From a virus, in the IMG/VR virus record IMGVR_UViG_3300046543_000098, positions 1-29,393 of that record: DNA of 29,393 bases, one strand, 5' to 3'. A model generated the notes under the pieces. The model ran no database searches. It was given only the letters and a program-made list of their open reading frames with translations, and was not told the origin of the DNA. Positions 14,892 to 22,084 of the stretch are shown here, piece by piece. The stretch's first letter is position 1. Every line of letters starts with the position of its first letter. Made by a program: the position numbers and the translations under genes.

Positions 14892-15834
14892 GCAAGATCC
14901 AGCCTGCATCATTGCCGCGCTTCACGGTGAGCACATCATCGAAGCGCACCGTCTGCAGCGGCTGCATGTTGGTGCGCTTGATCATTGCTCGTCCCGCCGC
15001 CGCCTGCGCCATAATCATCGCCATCTGTCCCTGATCTGCTTTCCCGAACTCAGGCATCAGCAGCTCGGCAAGACCAAAGCGCATAGCTAGGTTGTATCCC
15101 TGCGGCAACGCGATGGTGTCGGTTAGGGTCGAGAACTGGTTCAGGATCGAATCGCAGTACAGGTGCATCTCCGTAACCTGATTCGGATTCGGCCAGTAGT
15201 TGAGTACGCCCATCGGGAGCGACGGCTGGTAGTACACGCAGCGCGGCCACGGCCCGGTGAGCGTCTTGATGCCGATCATCTCGTAGTCTTCGAGATTGAT
15301 GACGGCGACCGGGTAATCGAGGCTACCGGCGACGGATGTCGTGACGCGCACGATGGCGCTATTGATGCGAAGCGGACGCGGAGCGAAACTCTGTAGCGTA
15401 CCGCTTGCGAAGGCGTTGGGCAGGTTGAGGAAGTACGTTCCTAGCGCTCCGGTGCTATTGCCGCCGGTAGCAGTGCCGTAGGACGTGATGGCAGTGCCTG
15501 TCGTCACGCCAGTTGCATTGATCAACTGCCCGACAGAAAGCGCCCCGGACGTGATGCCAGTGACGGTGAGCGTATTCACGGCGATAGAGCCGGTAAAAAC
15601 GCAGCCGACATCCGCCCCGGCTTGACCGATGGTGTAGATGTACTGCCCCGAAACAAGTTCGTGCATGACCTCCTGCACGGCGTAGACCATCATCTTCTGA
15701 TTGCTCCACTGATCGAGCATGTCGTTCAGCATGACGAAGCAATCGTTAGCGGTGTCAGAATCTGGTGCCTCACCGACAGCGAGCGCTCCGATGCTTCGCA
15801 GTGCTCCCTTGATGATGTCTAGCGGCTGCGTCAC
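14875..15834 (-). CDS. P22 gp4-like head-completion / tail adaptor with inserted domain
   Basis: The 319-residue product matches the P22 gp4-type tail accessory family: an N-terminal helical part (DIIKGALRSIGALAVGE, NDMLDQWSNQKMMVYAV), then YTIG near 67-70 and PRPLRINSA near 152-160. The rest is helical (NLAMRFGLAELLMPEFGK). The family protein binds the portal and begins the tail. Here about 75 residues of Gly/Thr/Val-rich beta sequence (about 76-150) are inserted between YTIG-QAGAD and PRPLRI, which normally adjoin. It is longer than P22 gp4 (166 residues). The start is GTG at 15834, directly after the preceding TAA. Confidence 0.75.
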   Translation of the reverse strand: MTQPLDIIKGALRSIGALAVGEAPDSDTANDCFVMLNDMLDQWSNQKMMVYAVQEVMHELVSGQYIYTIGQAGADVGCVFTGSIAVNTLTVTGITSGALSVGQLINATGVTTGTAITSYGTATGGNSTGALGTYFLNLPNAFASGTLQSFAPRPLRINSAIVRVTTSVAGSLDYPVAVINLEDYEMIGIKTLTGPWPRCVYYQPSLPMGVLNYWPNPNQVTEMHLYCDSILNQFSTLTDTIALPQGYNLAMRFGLAELLMPEFGKADQGQMAMIMAQAAAGRAMIKRTNMQPLQTVRFDDVLTVKRGNDAGWILHGGFN

Positions 15835-16041
15835 TTACGCTTGCTTCTTCAGCGAGAGCGTCGGGCGCTTACCCATCAGTTTCGATAGATGATCGAAGCC
15901 TTCCTTGACCTTGGCGTCCTCTTCGGCGGCACTTCGCACGGTGACGGATTCGACCTTGCGCGCATGGATGTCGTTCCCTAGCTGCTGGAAGTCATCGTAT
16001 TGCTGCGCGGACTTGTAAAGAACCTTCGGATAGTCGCTCAT
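15835..16041 (-). CDS. Small basic hydrophilic protein, tail region
   Basis: The 68-residue product from ATG 16041 (ATGA overlap with the previous stop) begins SDYPKVLYKS and ends in Leu/Lys-rich KRPTLSLKKQA. It is charged and helical in the middle. Small proteins of this look are frequent beside head-completion genes (from memory), but no function is known. A longer frame from 16119 would only overlap the upstream gene. Confidence 0.65.
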   Translation of the reverse strand: MSDYPKVLYKSAQQYDDFQQLGNDIHARKVESVTVRSAAEEDAKVKEGFDHLSKLMGKRPTLSLKKQA

Positions 16042-16724
16042 ACGGTGATGTTTCCCACTCCTGCGAGGTAGTTGATGATCGTTCTGCGCGTTGCAGCGTC
16101 GTGCGCCCCGGCATAGCAAATAGCCTCTTTGATCTTGATGTTCGTTGGCGATGCGCCAGCATTGCTAGCGCCAATTGTTAATCCGCCTGCGTTCCCCGCT
16201 CCAGCGGCGCCAGTTGTCGGTGCGTTGTTATTGACTTGGAACACGGAAGAATTGCCATTGAACACAGCGGCCACGACGCCGTAGAAACCAACAATTAAAT
16301 TCGCGTCGGTAGCTAAGTTAGTTCCTGCTGTCATTCCGATAGTCGGCGAGGCGACCCTCTGGAACACATCGCTGCTCGCCACAGTGCCGGCCGTGAGCCG
16401 GTTGCCGGCCCCCGTCCATGTCACTTGTTGCACGAGCATGTATTGCGTCGCCGGCTGATTCCAGGTAAATGTCGCTTGCAGGAAATCATCCGATCCATCG
16501 AAGAGAATCGACTTATCCGCCTGAAGTAGTGGCTGCAGCGTTCCGGTCGCTTGAACCTGATGGTTCCCGTTCCCGCTCTGATCAGCCCACCGTGAAACTC
16601 CAGTAGCGATAGTGATCCCTAAACCTAGGCGATACCACGCCACAGGTTTCAGGCCGGCGACTACGCCTGCGCCGGCAGAACCTACGTTCTGCGCGTTCCT
16701 GCGCCCCACGCCTACGTGAAGCAT
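16038..16724 (-). CDS. Lectin-like jelly-roll (LamG-type) virion protein
   Basis: The 228-residue product carries a concanavalin-like/LamG pattern: VAWYRLGLG (about 28-36), WADQSGNGNHQVQ (46-58), ILFDGSDDFLQATF (73-86) and later strands with Asn/Gly turns. These folds bind glycans or serve as decoration. Neighbouring genes are virion-type proteins, so it probably sits on the capsid or tail. The ATG shares a base with the preceding stop (TAATG). Confidence 0.65.
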   Translation of the reverse strand: MLHVGVGRRNAQNVGSAGAGVVAGLKPVAWYRLGLGITIATGVSRWADQSGNGNHQVQATGTLQPLLQADKSILFDGSDDFLQATFTWNQPATQYMLVQQVTWTGAGNRLTAGTVASSDVFQRVASPTIGMTAGTNLATDANLIVGFYGVVAAVFNGNSSVFQVNNNAPTTGAAGAGNAGGLTIGASNAGASPTNIKIKEAICYAGAHDAATRRTIINYLAGVGNITV

Positions 16725-17050
16725 TACAGCCCTTCGCCGGCTGTGATCTCGAAAGCGGCCAGAGCGTCGGCCTTGACCCAGCAGTTAGGCGGCAGCACCA
16801 CGGTCTCCACGCTCAAGCCCGCGAAGCCCATCGTGTTCGCCGATGGAATGTTTGCCGATGGTGCCAACACCGTAATAGCCGGCGGCGCGGAAGTCGTCGC
16901 CTGCGGAACCCAGCTCAGGTATTGCCGCGTGGAAAGAATGTTGTTCACGCGGTAACTCGTCGGCATCCCGCCGTCGCTCGTGGCGACCAAGACCGCCGTC
17001 GTGCCCACGAGAACGGTCGGGCCTGTAGGATGGAACGGGCCGTCGTACAT
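16724..17050 (-). CDS. Small beta-rich virion-type protein
   Basis: The 108-residue product from ATG 17050 begins MYDGPFHPTGPTVLVG and has alternating Val/Thr/Ser strands, a YLSWVPQ segment and SANTMGFAGLSVETVVLPPNCW near 70-91. Small proteins of this plan occur after coat genes in phages (from memory) and may decorate the capsid. It starts four bases after the preceding stop. A longer frame from 17197 is an artefact of overlap with that gene. Confidence 0.65.
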   Translation of the reverse strand: MYDGPFHPTGPTVLVGTTAVLVATSDGGMPTSYRVNNILSTRQYLSWVPQATTSAPPAITVLAPSANIPSANTMGFAGLSVETVVLPPNCWVKADALAAFEITAGEGL

Positions 17051-17054
17051 GGCT

Positions 17055-17387
17055 CTAGACGGCGTTCGAGGGCATCGGACCCTCGGCGCGCAGCACGTTG
17101 ATGTTGTACACCGCGCTCGCCGGAGTGAGCGCGCCAGCCGTGGCATTGGAGAATTCCAGCGTGAGCGTATTGGCCGCAGAGACGCGCGCATTGCCAATAC
17201 TCAGGCCTGCGGTCTGCGCCGAGTTGCAATTCACGTCCACGAAGTCATTGACCTGCAGCCCCTGGATCGTGAAGTTCTGCTCGACTGCAGTCGATGCAGC
17301 GACCGAAACCGGCGTGAGCGTTACTTGCAGCATCCCATCGTAGAGGATATTTCCGCGACCGATGGTGCTTGAGAGCATTCCTGGCAT
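17055..17387 (-). CDS. Single-module paralogue of the four-module beta-repeat protein
   Basis: The 110-residue product resembles module B (about 160-240) of the 484-residue protein at 18240-19694: VTLTP, VAAST(x)EQ-FT, GLQV, QTAGLSIGNARV, N-TLTLEFSN and TPASAVYNI line up in the same order. It is thus one stand-alone copy of that beta-sandwich module. AGGAG lies seven to eight bases before the ATG. A glycosyltransferase gene separates it from its multi-module relative. Likely decoration or fibre unit; function inferred. Confidence 0.7.
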   Translation of the reverse strand: MPGMLSSTIGRGNILYDGMLQVTLTPVSVAASTAVEQNFTIQGLQVNDFVDVNCNSAQTAGLSIGNARVSAANTLTLEFSNATAGALTPASAVYNINVLRAEGPMPSNAV

Positions 17388-17400
17388 GTCCGTTCTCCTG

Positions 17401-18192
17401 TTAAGCGGCTAGTTTTTCGATGGCTTCGAGCGTTGATGGGATGGGTTGCATTACCGGCATCGGCTTCAGTTCGACGGCGGCGTGCTTCTGCAGGAACTCG
17501 CAGAAGTTCCCGGTCCATGTCTTGCGGCCGATGTGAGACATGGTGACGTTAGGATCGAGCCAGAGCTTTTTTCCGAGCGCGCACCACTGCTTGCAGAAGA
17601 TCAGGTCTTCTCCCCAGAACTGCCCGATCACTGCTGGATCGGCGTCCCAGATGATCTTCGCATCGAAGAAGGCGTAATGCAGCTTGTGGTTCCCGCCATC
17701 ACCTGGCGAGTAGCGGCGCGGGTAGGCCTTCATCATCTTTTCGATGGCGCTCCGCTTGATGGCGAGGAAGCCGGAGCCGATCTGACTAATGCGAAGAAGG
17801 CCGTTCTCCACGAAGCAACGGCCATCAGGATCGGTATCCAGCAGCACGTTGTTGAACGTCTGGATGCCGTTCTCCATGTCCATTTTCTTTGGCACCGCTA
17901 CGCCGATGACCTCGTGCGGGTCTTGGATGATTCGCAGGACGGAGTTCTCATCCCACGCCTGATCATCGTCGATAAAGAGCAGGATGTCCGCCGGGTAGGG
18001 CGTTGACCACGTTTCTATAAAGGACTGAACGATTCCGTTTCGTGCTTTGGAGACGAAGGCATCCCCGCCGACGAAGCACGTATCGAGAAAGTGCCCGTGC
18101 TGCATGAGCAGGTTCATCGTCCTGATGAGGCTCATGCTGTATTCGACGGTCGGTACTCGCGCAAGCGTTGGGGTGCCTAGCATCACTCGCAT
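17401..18192 (-). CDS. GT-A fold glycosyltransferase
   Basis: The 263-residue product has an N-terminal nucleotide-binding part (MLGTPTLARVP), SKARNGIVQSF near 49-58, and LLFIDDDQAWD (71-81) whose Asp triplet is the metal/nucleotide-sugar DxD motif. GSGFLAIKRSAIEKM lies near 139-153. GEDLIFCKQWCALGKKLWLD (194-213) and a metal-ligand-type His220 are typical of GT-A family 2-like enzymes. It would transfer a sugar from a nucleotide-sugar; acceptor unknown. It lies inside the head gene block after a hairpin, so it may glycosylate virion proteins or alter host surface polysaccharide. No membrane segment. Confidence 0.8.
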   Translation of the reverse strand: MRVMLGTPTLARVPTVEYSMSLIRTMNLLMQHGHFLDTCFVGGDAFVSKARNGIVQSFIETWSTPYPADILLFIDDDQAWDENSVLRIIQDPHEVIGVAVPKKMDMENGIQTFNNVLLDTDPDGRCFVENGLLRISQIGSGFLAIKRSAIEKMMKAYPRRYSPGDGGNHKLHYAFFDAKIIWDADPAVIGQFWGEDLIFCKQWCALGKKLWLDPNVTMSHIGRKTWTGNFCEFLQKHAAVELKPMPVMQPIPSTLEAIEKLAA

Positions 18193-18213
18193 CTCGGAAG
18201 TCCCTTATAGAAA

Positions 18214-18231
18214 CTCCCCCTTCCGGGGGAG
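18214..18231 (-). terminator. Stable GNRA-loop hairpin before the glycosyltransferase gene
   Basis: Both arms are visible: CTCCCCC and GGGGGAG form seven pairs around a four-base loop, which on the - strand transcript is GGAA. TTTCTAT follows, a poor U-run. It lies in the 47-base gap between the 484-residue protein gene and the glycosyltransferase gene. It could be a partial terminator or an RNA-stabilising element. Confidence 0.5.
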
Positions 18232-18239
18232 GGTTGAGG

Positions 18240-19694
18240 TTAGAAGCCTTGGAACAGTCCGACGCCGGCCAACGTGTTTCGCATCTCGTTGGTCAAGGCA
18301 ACCGACTGCACGTTGAGCGGACTCACCATCTGCTGCACGTAGTGGCCCACCCCGAACTGCGGCTTGAACGCCGCCACCGTGTAAATCTCGTTCGGTACGA
18401 CGACCGATGCGTTGGTCGGATTCCCGAGCGTGATACCGATGGTGGAGCCTGCCGCAGCAACCGACGAGACGCGCATCCCGAGAACCGCAATACCGGTCGT
18501 GAAACTCGGCTTCGAGACGAACACCGCGCAGCTCACCGTGATGCCAGTCACCGTCACACCGATCTCCGTGCAGGTATTCGGCCCGATCACGCCCACCGGC
18601 ATCGTCGCCGGATAGACCGTCATTGGAGCCTCGCAGTTGTACCGGATCATTGGCAGGAGCCAGGTATCCGTCGAGATCGCAGTCACCGTGAACGGAGCAG
18701 CGCCGCTGATGCTGTTCAGGAATTTCAGGCTCAGTTGGTTCGGAACCTGAGTCGAAACCTGCGCGCCGATCAGTTGCGGAGCGACGCCGGTGATGGTGAT
18801 GTTGTTGAAGATGATGTCCTGCCCGATACCGATCACTTGGTCGAGTGGCTGGATGCCAGTCACCGTGATGTTCGTCGGCGTTAACGGCCCGAGCGAAGTC
18901 ACAGTCACGACAGTGCCACTCATGTTGATGCCCGCGATGACCATCGGCGAGATAGGCGCGATGCCAGCTAGCCCGGAGTACAGATACGCTTCCGAGCTTG
19001 GCGTGACAGCTGTGTTACCCGTGTTGATGAAGGTAACGCCGAGCACGTTGTTGCTGACCACGCGCGTGCCACCGATGCCCAAGCCGGTTTGGTCTGACGG
19101 CTTCGAGAGCGGCACCACCATCCCTGGCGCGAGACCCGTCACCGTGAATTGCTGCTCCATTGTGGTCGTCGCTGCGACCACTGCCGGGGTAAGGGTGACG
19201 GTATTGACGATGGAGCCGCGCAGCGCCGTGATGATGTACTGATCGCCGGTCGGGGTAGTCGTCGAAAGACCCGAGATGTTCAGGTTCGCGCCCATCAGCG
19301 TGAAGATGGCAGTGTTGATGGCCGGGGAAGAAGTCGAGACCCGGACATTCGCAATGCCGAACTGAGCGAGAGGAACCTGCTTGTTGACGAACGCGAGATC
19401 GGCGCTTGAGACCATCGGCGCGCCGGTCAGAGTGATGAACATCGAGCTAATGTTTTGCGCGGTGAGCGTCGGCTCTTTCTGCGAGTTCGACTGGAAGATC
19501 GTCAGGTAGCCCGCCGTCTGGGAGACCGTGATGATTTGTTGGAATGCGGATTGCCGTTGCGTTACCGCACCGCCGCCGTAGGGGTCTTGGTAGAACCCGA
19601 GGGGCGAAGCAGAGGAAACGCCGAGGTAGGCAGGACCGCCGCCACCGCCAATGGGGTGCTCGGTGACTGAGGATGCAGGGCCAGGATTTGGCAT
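18240..19694 (-). CDS. Four-module beta-repeat virion-type protein (decoration or fibre)
   Basis: The 484-residue product has a Gly/Pro-rich N-terminus (about 1-50) and then four related beta modules at about 85-157, 160-240, 262-340 and 376-441, each with TVTG(L/I), Gly-rich, RV-S and (T/V)P-x-E-x-Y type elements. A C-terminal part follows (about 445-484: GHYVQQMVSPLNVQ, NTLAGVGLFQGF). The strongest pair is with the stand-alone protein at 17055-17387. AAAGGAG precedes the ATG by about seven bases. Placed directly after the coat gene, so an abundant capsid decoration protein is the likeliest role. Confidence 0.65.
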   Translation of the reverse strand: MPNPGPASSVTEHPIGGGGGPAYLGVSSASPLGFYQDPYGGGAVTQRQSAFQQIITVSQTAGYLTIFQSNSQKEPTLTAQNISSMFITLTGAPMVSSADLAFVNKQVPLAQFGIANVRVSTSSPAINTAIFTLMGANLNISGLSTTTPTGDQYIITALRGSIVNTVTLTPAVVAATTTMEQQFTVTGLAPGMVVPLSKPSDQTGLGIGGTRVVSNNVLGVTFINTGNTAVTPSSEAYLYSGLAGIAPISPMVIAGINMSGTVVTVTSLGPLTPTNITVTGIQPLDQVIGIGQDIIFNNITITGVAPQLIGAQVSTQVPNQLSLKFLNSISGAAPFTVTAISTDTWLLPMIRYNCEAPMTVYPATMPVGVIGPNTCTEIGVTVTGITVSCAVFVSKPSFTTGIAVLGMRVSSVAAAGSTIGITLGNPTNASVVVPNEIYTVAAFKPQFGVGHYVQQMVSPLNVQSVALTNEMRNTLAGVGLFQGF

Positions 19695-19706
19695 TTGTCG
19701 TCTCCT

Positions 19707-20963
19707 TTAAGACGTGACGCGGGTGCCCAGCTCTTGGTAGAGCGGTGCCCAGCCGTAGAGCACATCCAGTCGAGTCGGGATGGCGTCGTTGTTGATCGTG
19801 TACTGACGGACGACACGAATGGAAAGCCCGATTTCCTTATCCGAGGCTCGGCCCGCGAAATGCACGCCTTCCGGCAGTTCCAAGTCTGCGACGGCGAGCG
19901 TGTAGGCGTTGCGATGGAAGAGGATGTTCTGCGGCGCGGTGATGGCGTTCGCAGTGCCAGTGGCAAGCGAGGAAGCCGTAACCGCAGCGCCAGCACCGGG
20001 CGCGGCACTGACGTTCTGGAACTGCCCGCCTGAGATCACGGCCGGCGACACAACCACGTTGAAGTTACCCGCGCCTGTCTGCGTGACAGTCGAGGTAACG
20101 ACGAAGTTGCGGGTCCGGTTCTGACCGTAGGGCTGGCGGTTTTGCGGGTTGACTGGCTGCACTGCCGCGAACTGGATCACGTCTCCCTGGTTCAGCGTCA
20201 GCGTCTGAGTCGTCGCCAGGCTGATCGTGGAAGTAGCGGCCCAGCCGGTAGCGAGACCTTGGTTCGCGCCGTTAACCGTCAGAGCGCCGGCAACCGTTGC
20301 CCACGATCCGAAGGTCTGCGAAACGACGTTCTGGTCCATCTTCCAGTTCATCCCGCCTGAGTCGCGGCCCATCAGCCCTTTGCGATACTGCTCGGAGAGC
20401 TGGCTGTCGGGCACGAAAAGACCCTTCAGGGCATCGACGATGGTCGCGGAGGTGAAAGGCTCGATCACGACGCAGCGCTTGCCGTCGCGCGGCGCACCCT
20501 CGGAGTCGAGGAGCGCCTGCGCCTGCAGGTAGGTGAGTAGGCCGGTGGGCGGGGTGCCGACAGTGCCGATGATGTTGGCGGTGTTGTTCTTCGCCATCAC
20601 CAGGCCGTCGCGGTCCACCTTGTTTGCGATGGCCGCAACGCATGGCTTCAGCACCCGGTCGCTGAACATATCGAGCGAGAGCGCGAGGTCTTGCGTGGTG
20701 AACTGCGTGTCGACGTGGAACTGAGTCGTGAGAACGACGGGGACGGAGGTCTCGTTAAAGTCCTCCACGTTGAGCGCTGGGCCGGTCGTGCCGATGAATC
20801 GCCCCGGACGGCGGACGTTCACGGTGTTACCGATCTTTGCGCCCACGACTGCGAACTGATCGTCGTACTCCCGATTCACTTCGGAAGTGAACGTCAGCTC
20901 GTTTTCCAGAACCATCAACGCTTCGTTGGTGATCTTGGAAATGGTGAGCAGCGTGTTAGCCAC
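19707..20963 (-). CDS. Major capsid protein, P22 coat (gp5) family
   Basis: The 418-residue product begins ANTLLTISKITNEALMVLENELTF and contains GNTVNVRRPGRF, LSLDMFSDRVLKPCVAAIANKVD, and late beta segments (QTLTLNQGDVIQFA, NPQNRQPYGQ), as in the P22 coat family with an HK97 fold and an inserted domain; P22 gp5 is 430 residues. It forms the icosahedral shell around the scaffold. It follows the scaffold gene in the usual order. The start is GTG at 20963 with GGAG eight bases upstream. Confidence 0.85.
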   Translation of the reverse strand: MANTLLTISKITNEALMVLENELTFTSEVNREYDDQFAVVGAKIGNTVNVRRPGRFIGTTGPALNVEDFNETSVPVVLTTQFHVDTQFTTQDLALSLDMFSDRVLKPCVAAIANKVDRDGLVMAKNNTANIIGTVGTPPTGLLTYLQAQALLDSEGAPRDGKRCVVIEPFTSATIVDALKGLFVPDSQLSEQYRKGLMGRDSGGMNWKMDQNVVSQTFGSWATVAGALTVNGANQGLATGWAATSTISLATTQTLTLNQGDVIQFAAVQPVNPQNRQPYGQNRTRNFVVTSTVTQTGAGNFNVVVSPAVISGGQFQNVSAAPGAGAAVTASSLATGTANAITAPQNILFHRNAYTLAVADLELPEGVHFAGRASDKEIGLSIRVVRQYTINNDAIPTRLDVLYGWAPLYQELGTRVTS

Positions 20964-20992
20964 AATGTTTCTCCATGAGGTTTAGAAAAGGT

Positions 20993-21011
20993 GCGCCCGT
21001 AAAGACGGCGC
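20993..21011 (-). promoter_or_regulatory. Hairpin in the scaffold-coat intergenic gap
   Basis: On the - strand GCGCCGT pairs with ACGGGCGC (one bulged G) around a CTTT loop. It lies in the 122-base gap between the scaffold stop and the coat start, followed by GCACCTTTTCT. It could be a weak terminator, a processing site or an RNA-stability element that raises coat expression. No promoter is obvious in the gap and no other gene was found there. Confidence 0.4.
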
Positions 21012-21085
21012 TTCTCTGGGCCTGCGGCTCATGGACCCTGCACGGATGTGCCCTGCTTAACGCCCAGGTAGGCGACCCTTGCGGG

Positions 21086-22039
21086 TTAATGAATCTTTCC
21101 TGCCTTGCGTAGCGCCTTCCACTGCGCGTAGGTGCCGACATACTCACCCTGCGCATTGACCGGCGCTTCTAGCGGAGCCGATGCGCCCTTGAGTGGGTTA
21201 ATCGGTGCCGGTGCTTTCGAGATTTCTACCTCCGGTGCCTTCGGTTCGGCTTTCGGCTCGGCCTTGGGCGCTCCCTTGAGGTACTTCTCTTCGAGCTTGC
21301 CTATTTCCTTCAGCGCTCGCACTGCCGACATCCTGCCAAGCGCCTCTGCTTCTGCCTTGTTTTCTGCAAGATGCAACAACATGCGCGGCCCGACTTCTGA
21401 GTCGAGGATCGCGTCTCTCACATATGGCGCGACTTGGACCGGCGAGGCATCTATCTTCTCGGCAAAGTCAGGGACCGACTGCTTGATCGCAGTGACCTTC
21501 TCTGCCCAGGACGCTAGCACCTTCGTTTCCTCTGCCTTCGCTGTTGCTTCGCGCTGTTCCTTGTCGCGCTCGGCGAGCCGCACGTCGACACGGTGATCGA
21601 CTAGCGCCTTGCCGAACTCTTCGTCGTTGGCGAACTGCTCACGCTTTGGCTCTGTTGGTGCGTCCTTCGCCGGAGGGTTGAGCTTCGCTCGAAGATCGGC
21701 TGCTTCCCGCTCTGCTTTGTCGGCGCGCTCTTTCTCCTTGGCGGTTTCCGCCCGCGCTGCTTCGCGCTGCTGCGTCAGCTCGGAAAAGCGCTCCTTGATG
21801 GGATGCGTCTTCTCCTTCGGTTCCGCTTTCGGTTCTTCCTTCTTCGGTTCCTCGGCTTTCGGCTCGGCCTTGACCGGCTCGGCTTCGACCTTCGGTTCCT
21901 CTGCAACCACCACCGGCTCTGCGCTTTCCGCCTTCTGCGGCGCTGCGATATCCAGTTTCTTGTTCATGAACTCTGCCCGGTTCTCGCTCGTCACAACGAC
22001 GGTCGACGGACGCGGCTCTACCTGCTGTGCTTCTGGCAT
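21086..22039 (-). CDS. Scaffolding protein
   Basis: The 317-residue product is very hydrophilic and helical. An N-terminal Lys/Glu/Pro repeat region (about 45-80, repeated EPKAE-type units) is followed by a coiled coil (about 85-120), a central helical part and a short basic C-terminal segment (YAQWKALRKAGKIH). That C-terminus resembles the coat-binding helix-turn-helix end of P22 gp8 (303 residues). It lies between portal and coat genes, the standard place. It would guide coat assembly and leave before packaging. GAGGGATC precedes the ATG by about ten bases. Confidence 0.8.
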   Translation of the reverse strand: MPEAQQVEPRPSTVVVTSENRAEFMNKKLDIAAPQKAESAEPVVVAEEPKVEAEPVKAEPKAEEPKKEEPKAEPKEKTHPIKERFSELTQQREAARAETAKEKERADKAEREAADLRAKLNPPAKDAPTEPKREQFANDEEFGKALVDHRVDVRLAERDKEQREATAKAEETKVLASWAEKVTAIKQSVPDFAEKIDASPVQVAPYVRDAILDSEVGPRMLLHLAENKAEAEALGRMSAVRALKEIGKLEEKYLKGAPKAEPKAEPKAPEVEISKAPAPINPLKGASAPLEAPVNAQGEYVGTYAQWKALRKAGKIH

Positions 22040-22084
22040 TGGATTACGATCCCTCGGATAAGCCCGGCGAGCGGCCGGTACGCT

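Noticed and set aside
18168-18884. 238-residue + strand frame
   Set aside because: It lies opposite the beta-repeat protein gene and has a shadow composition full of Arg, His and Asp.
21795-21905. Repeated DNA in the scaffold gene as a possible array or origin iteron
   Set aside because: The repeats follow the codons of Lys/Glu/Pro units and are imperfect; protein low complexity explains them.
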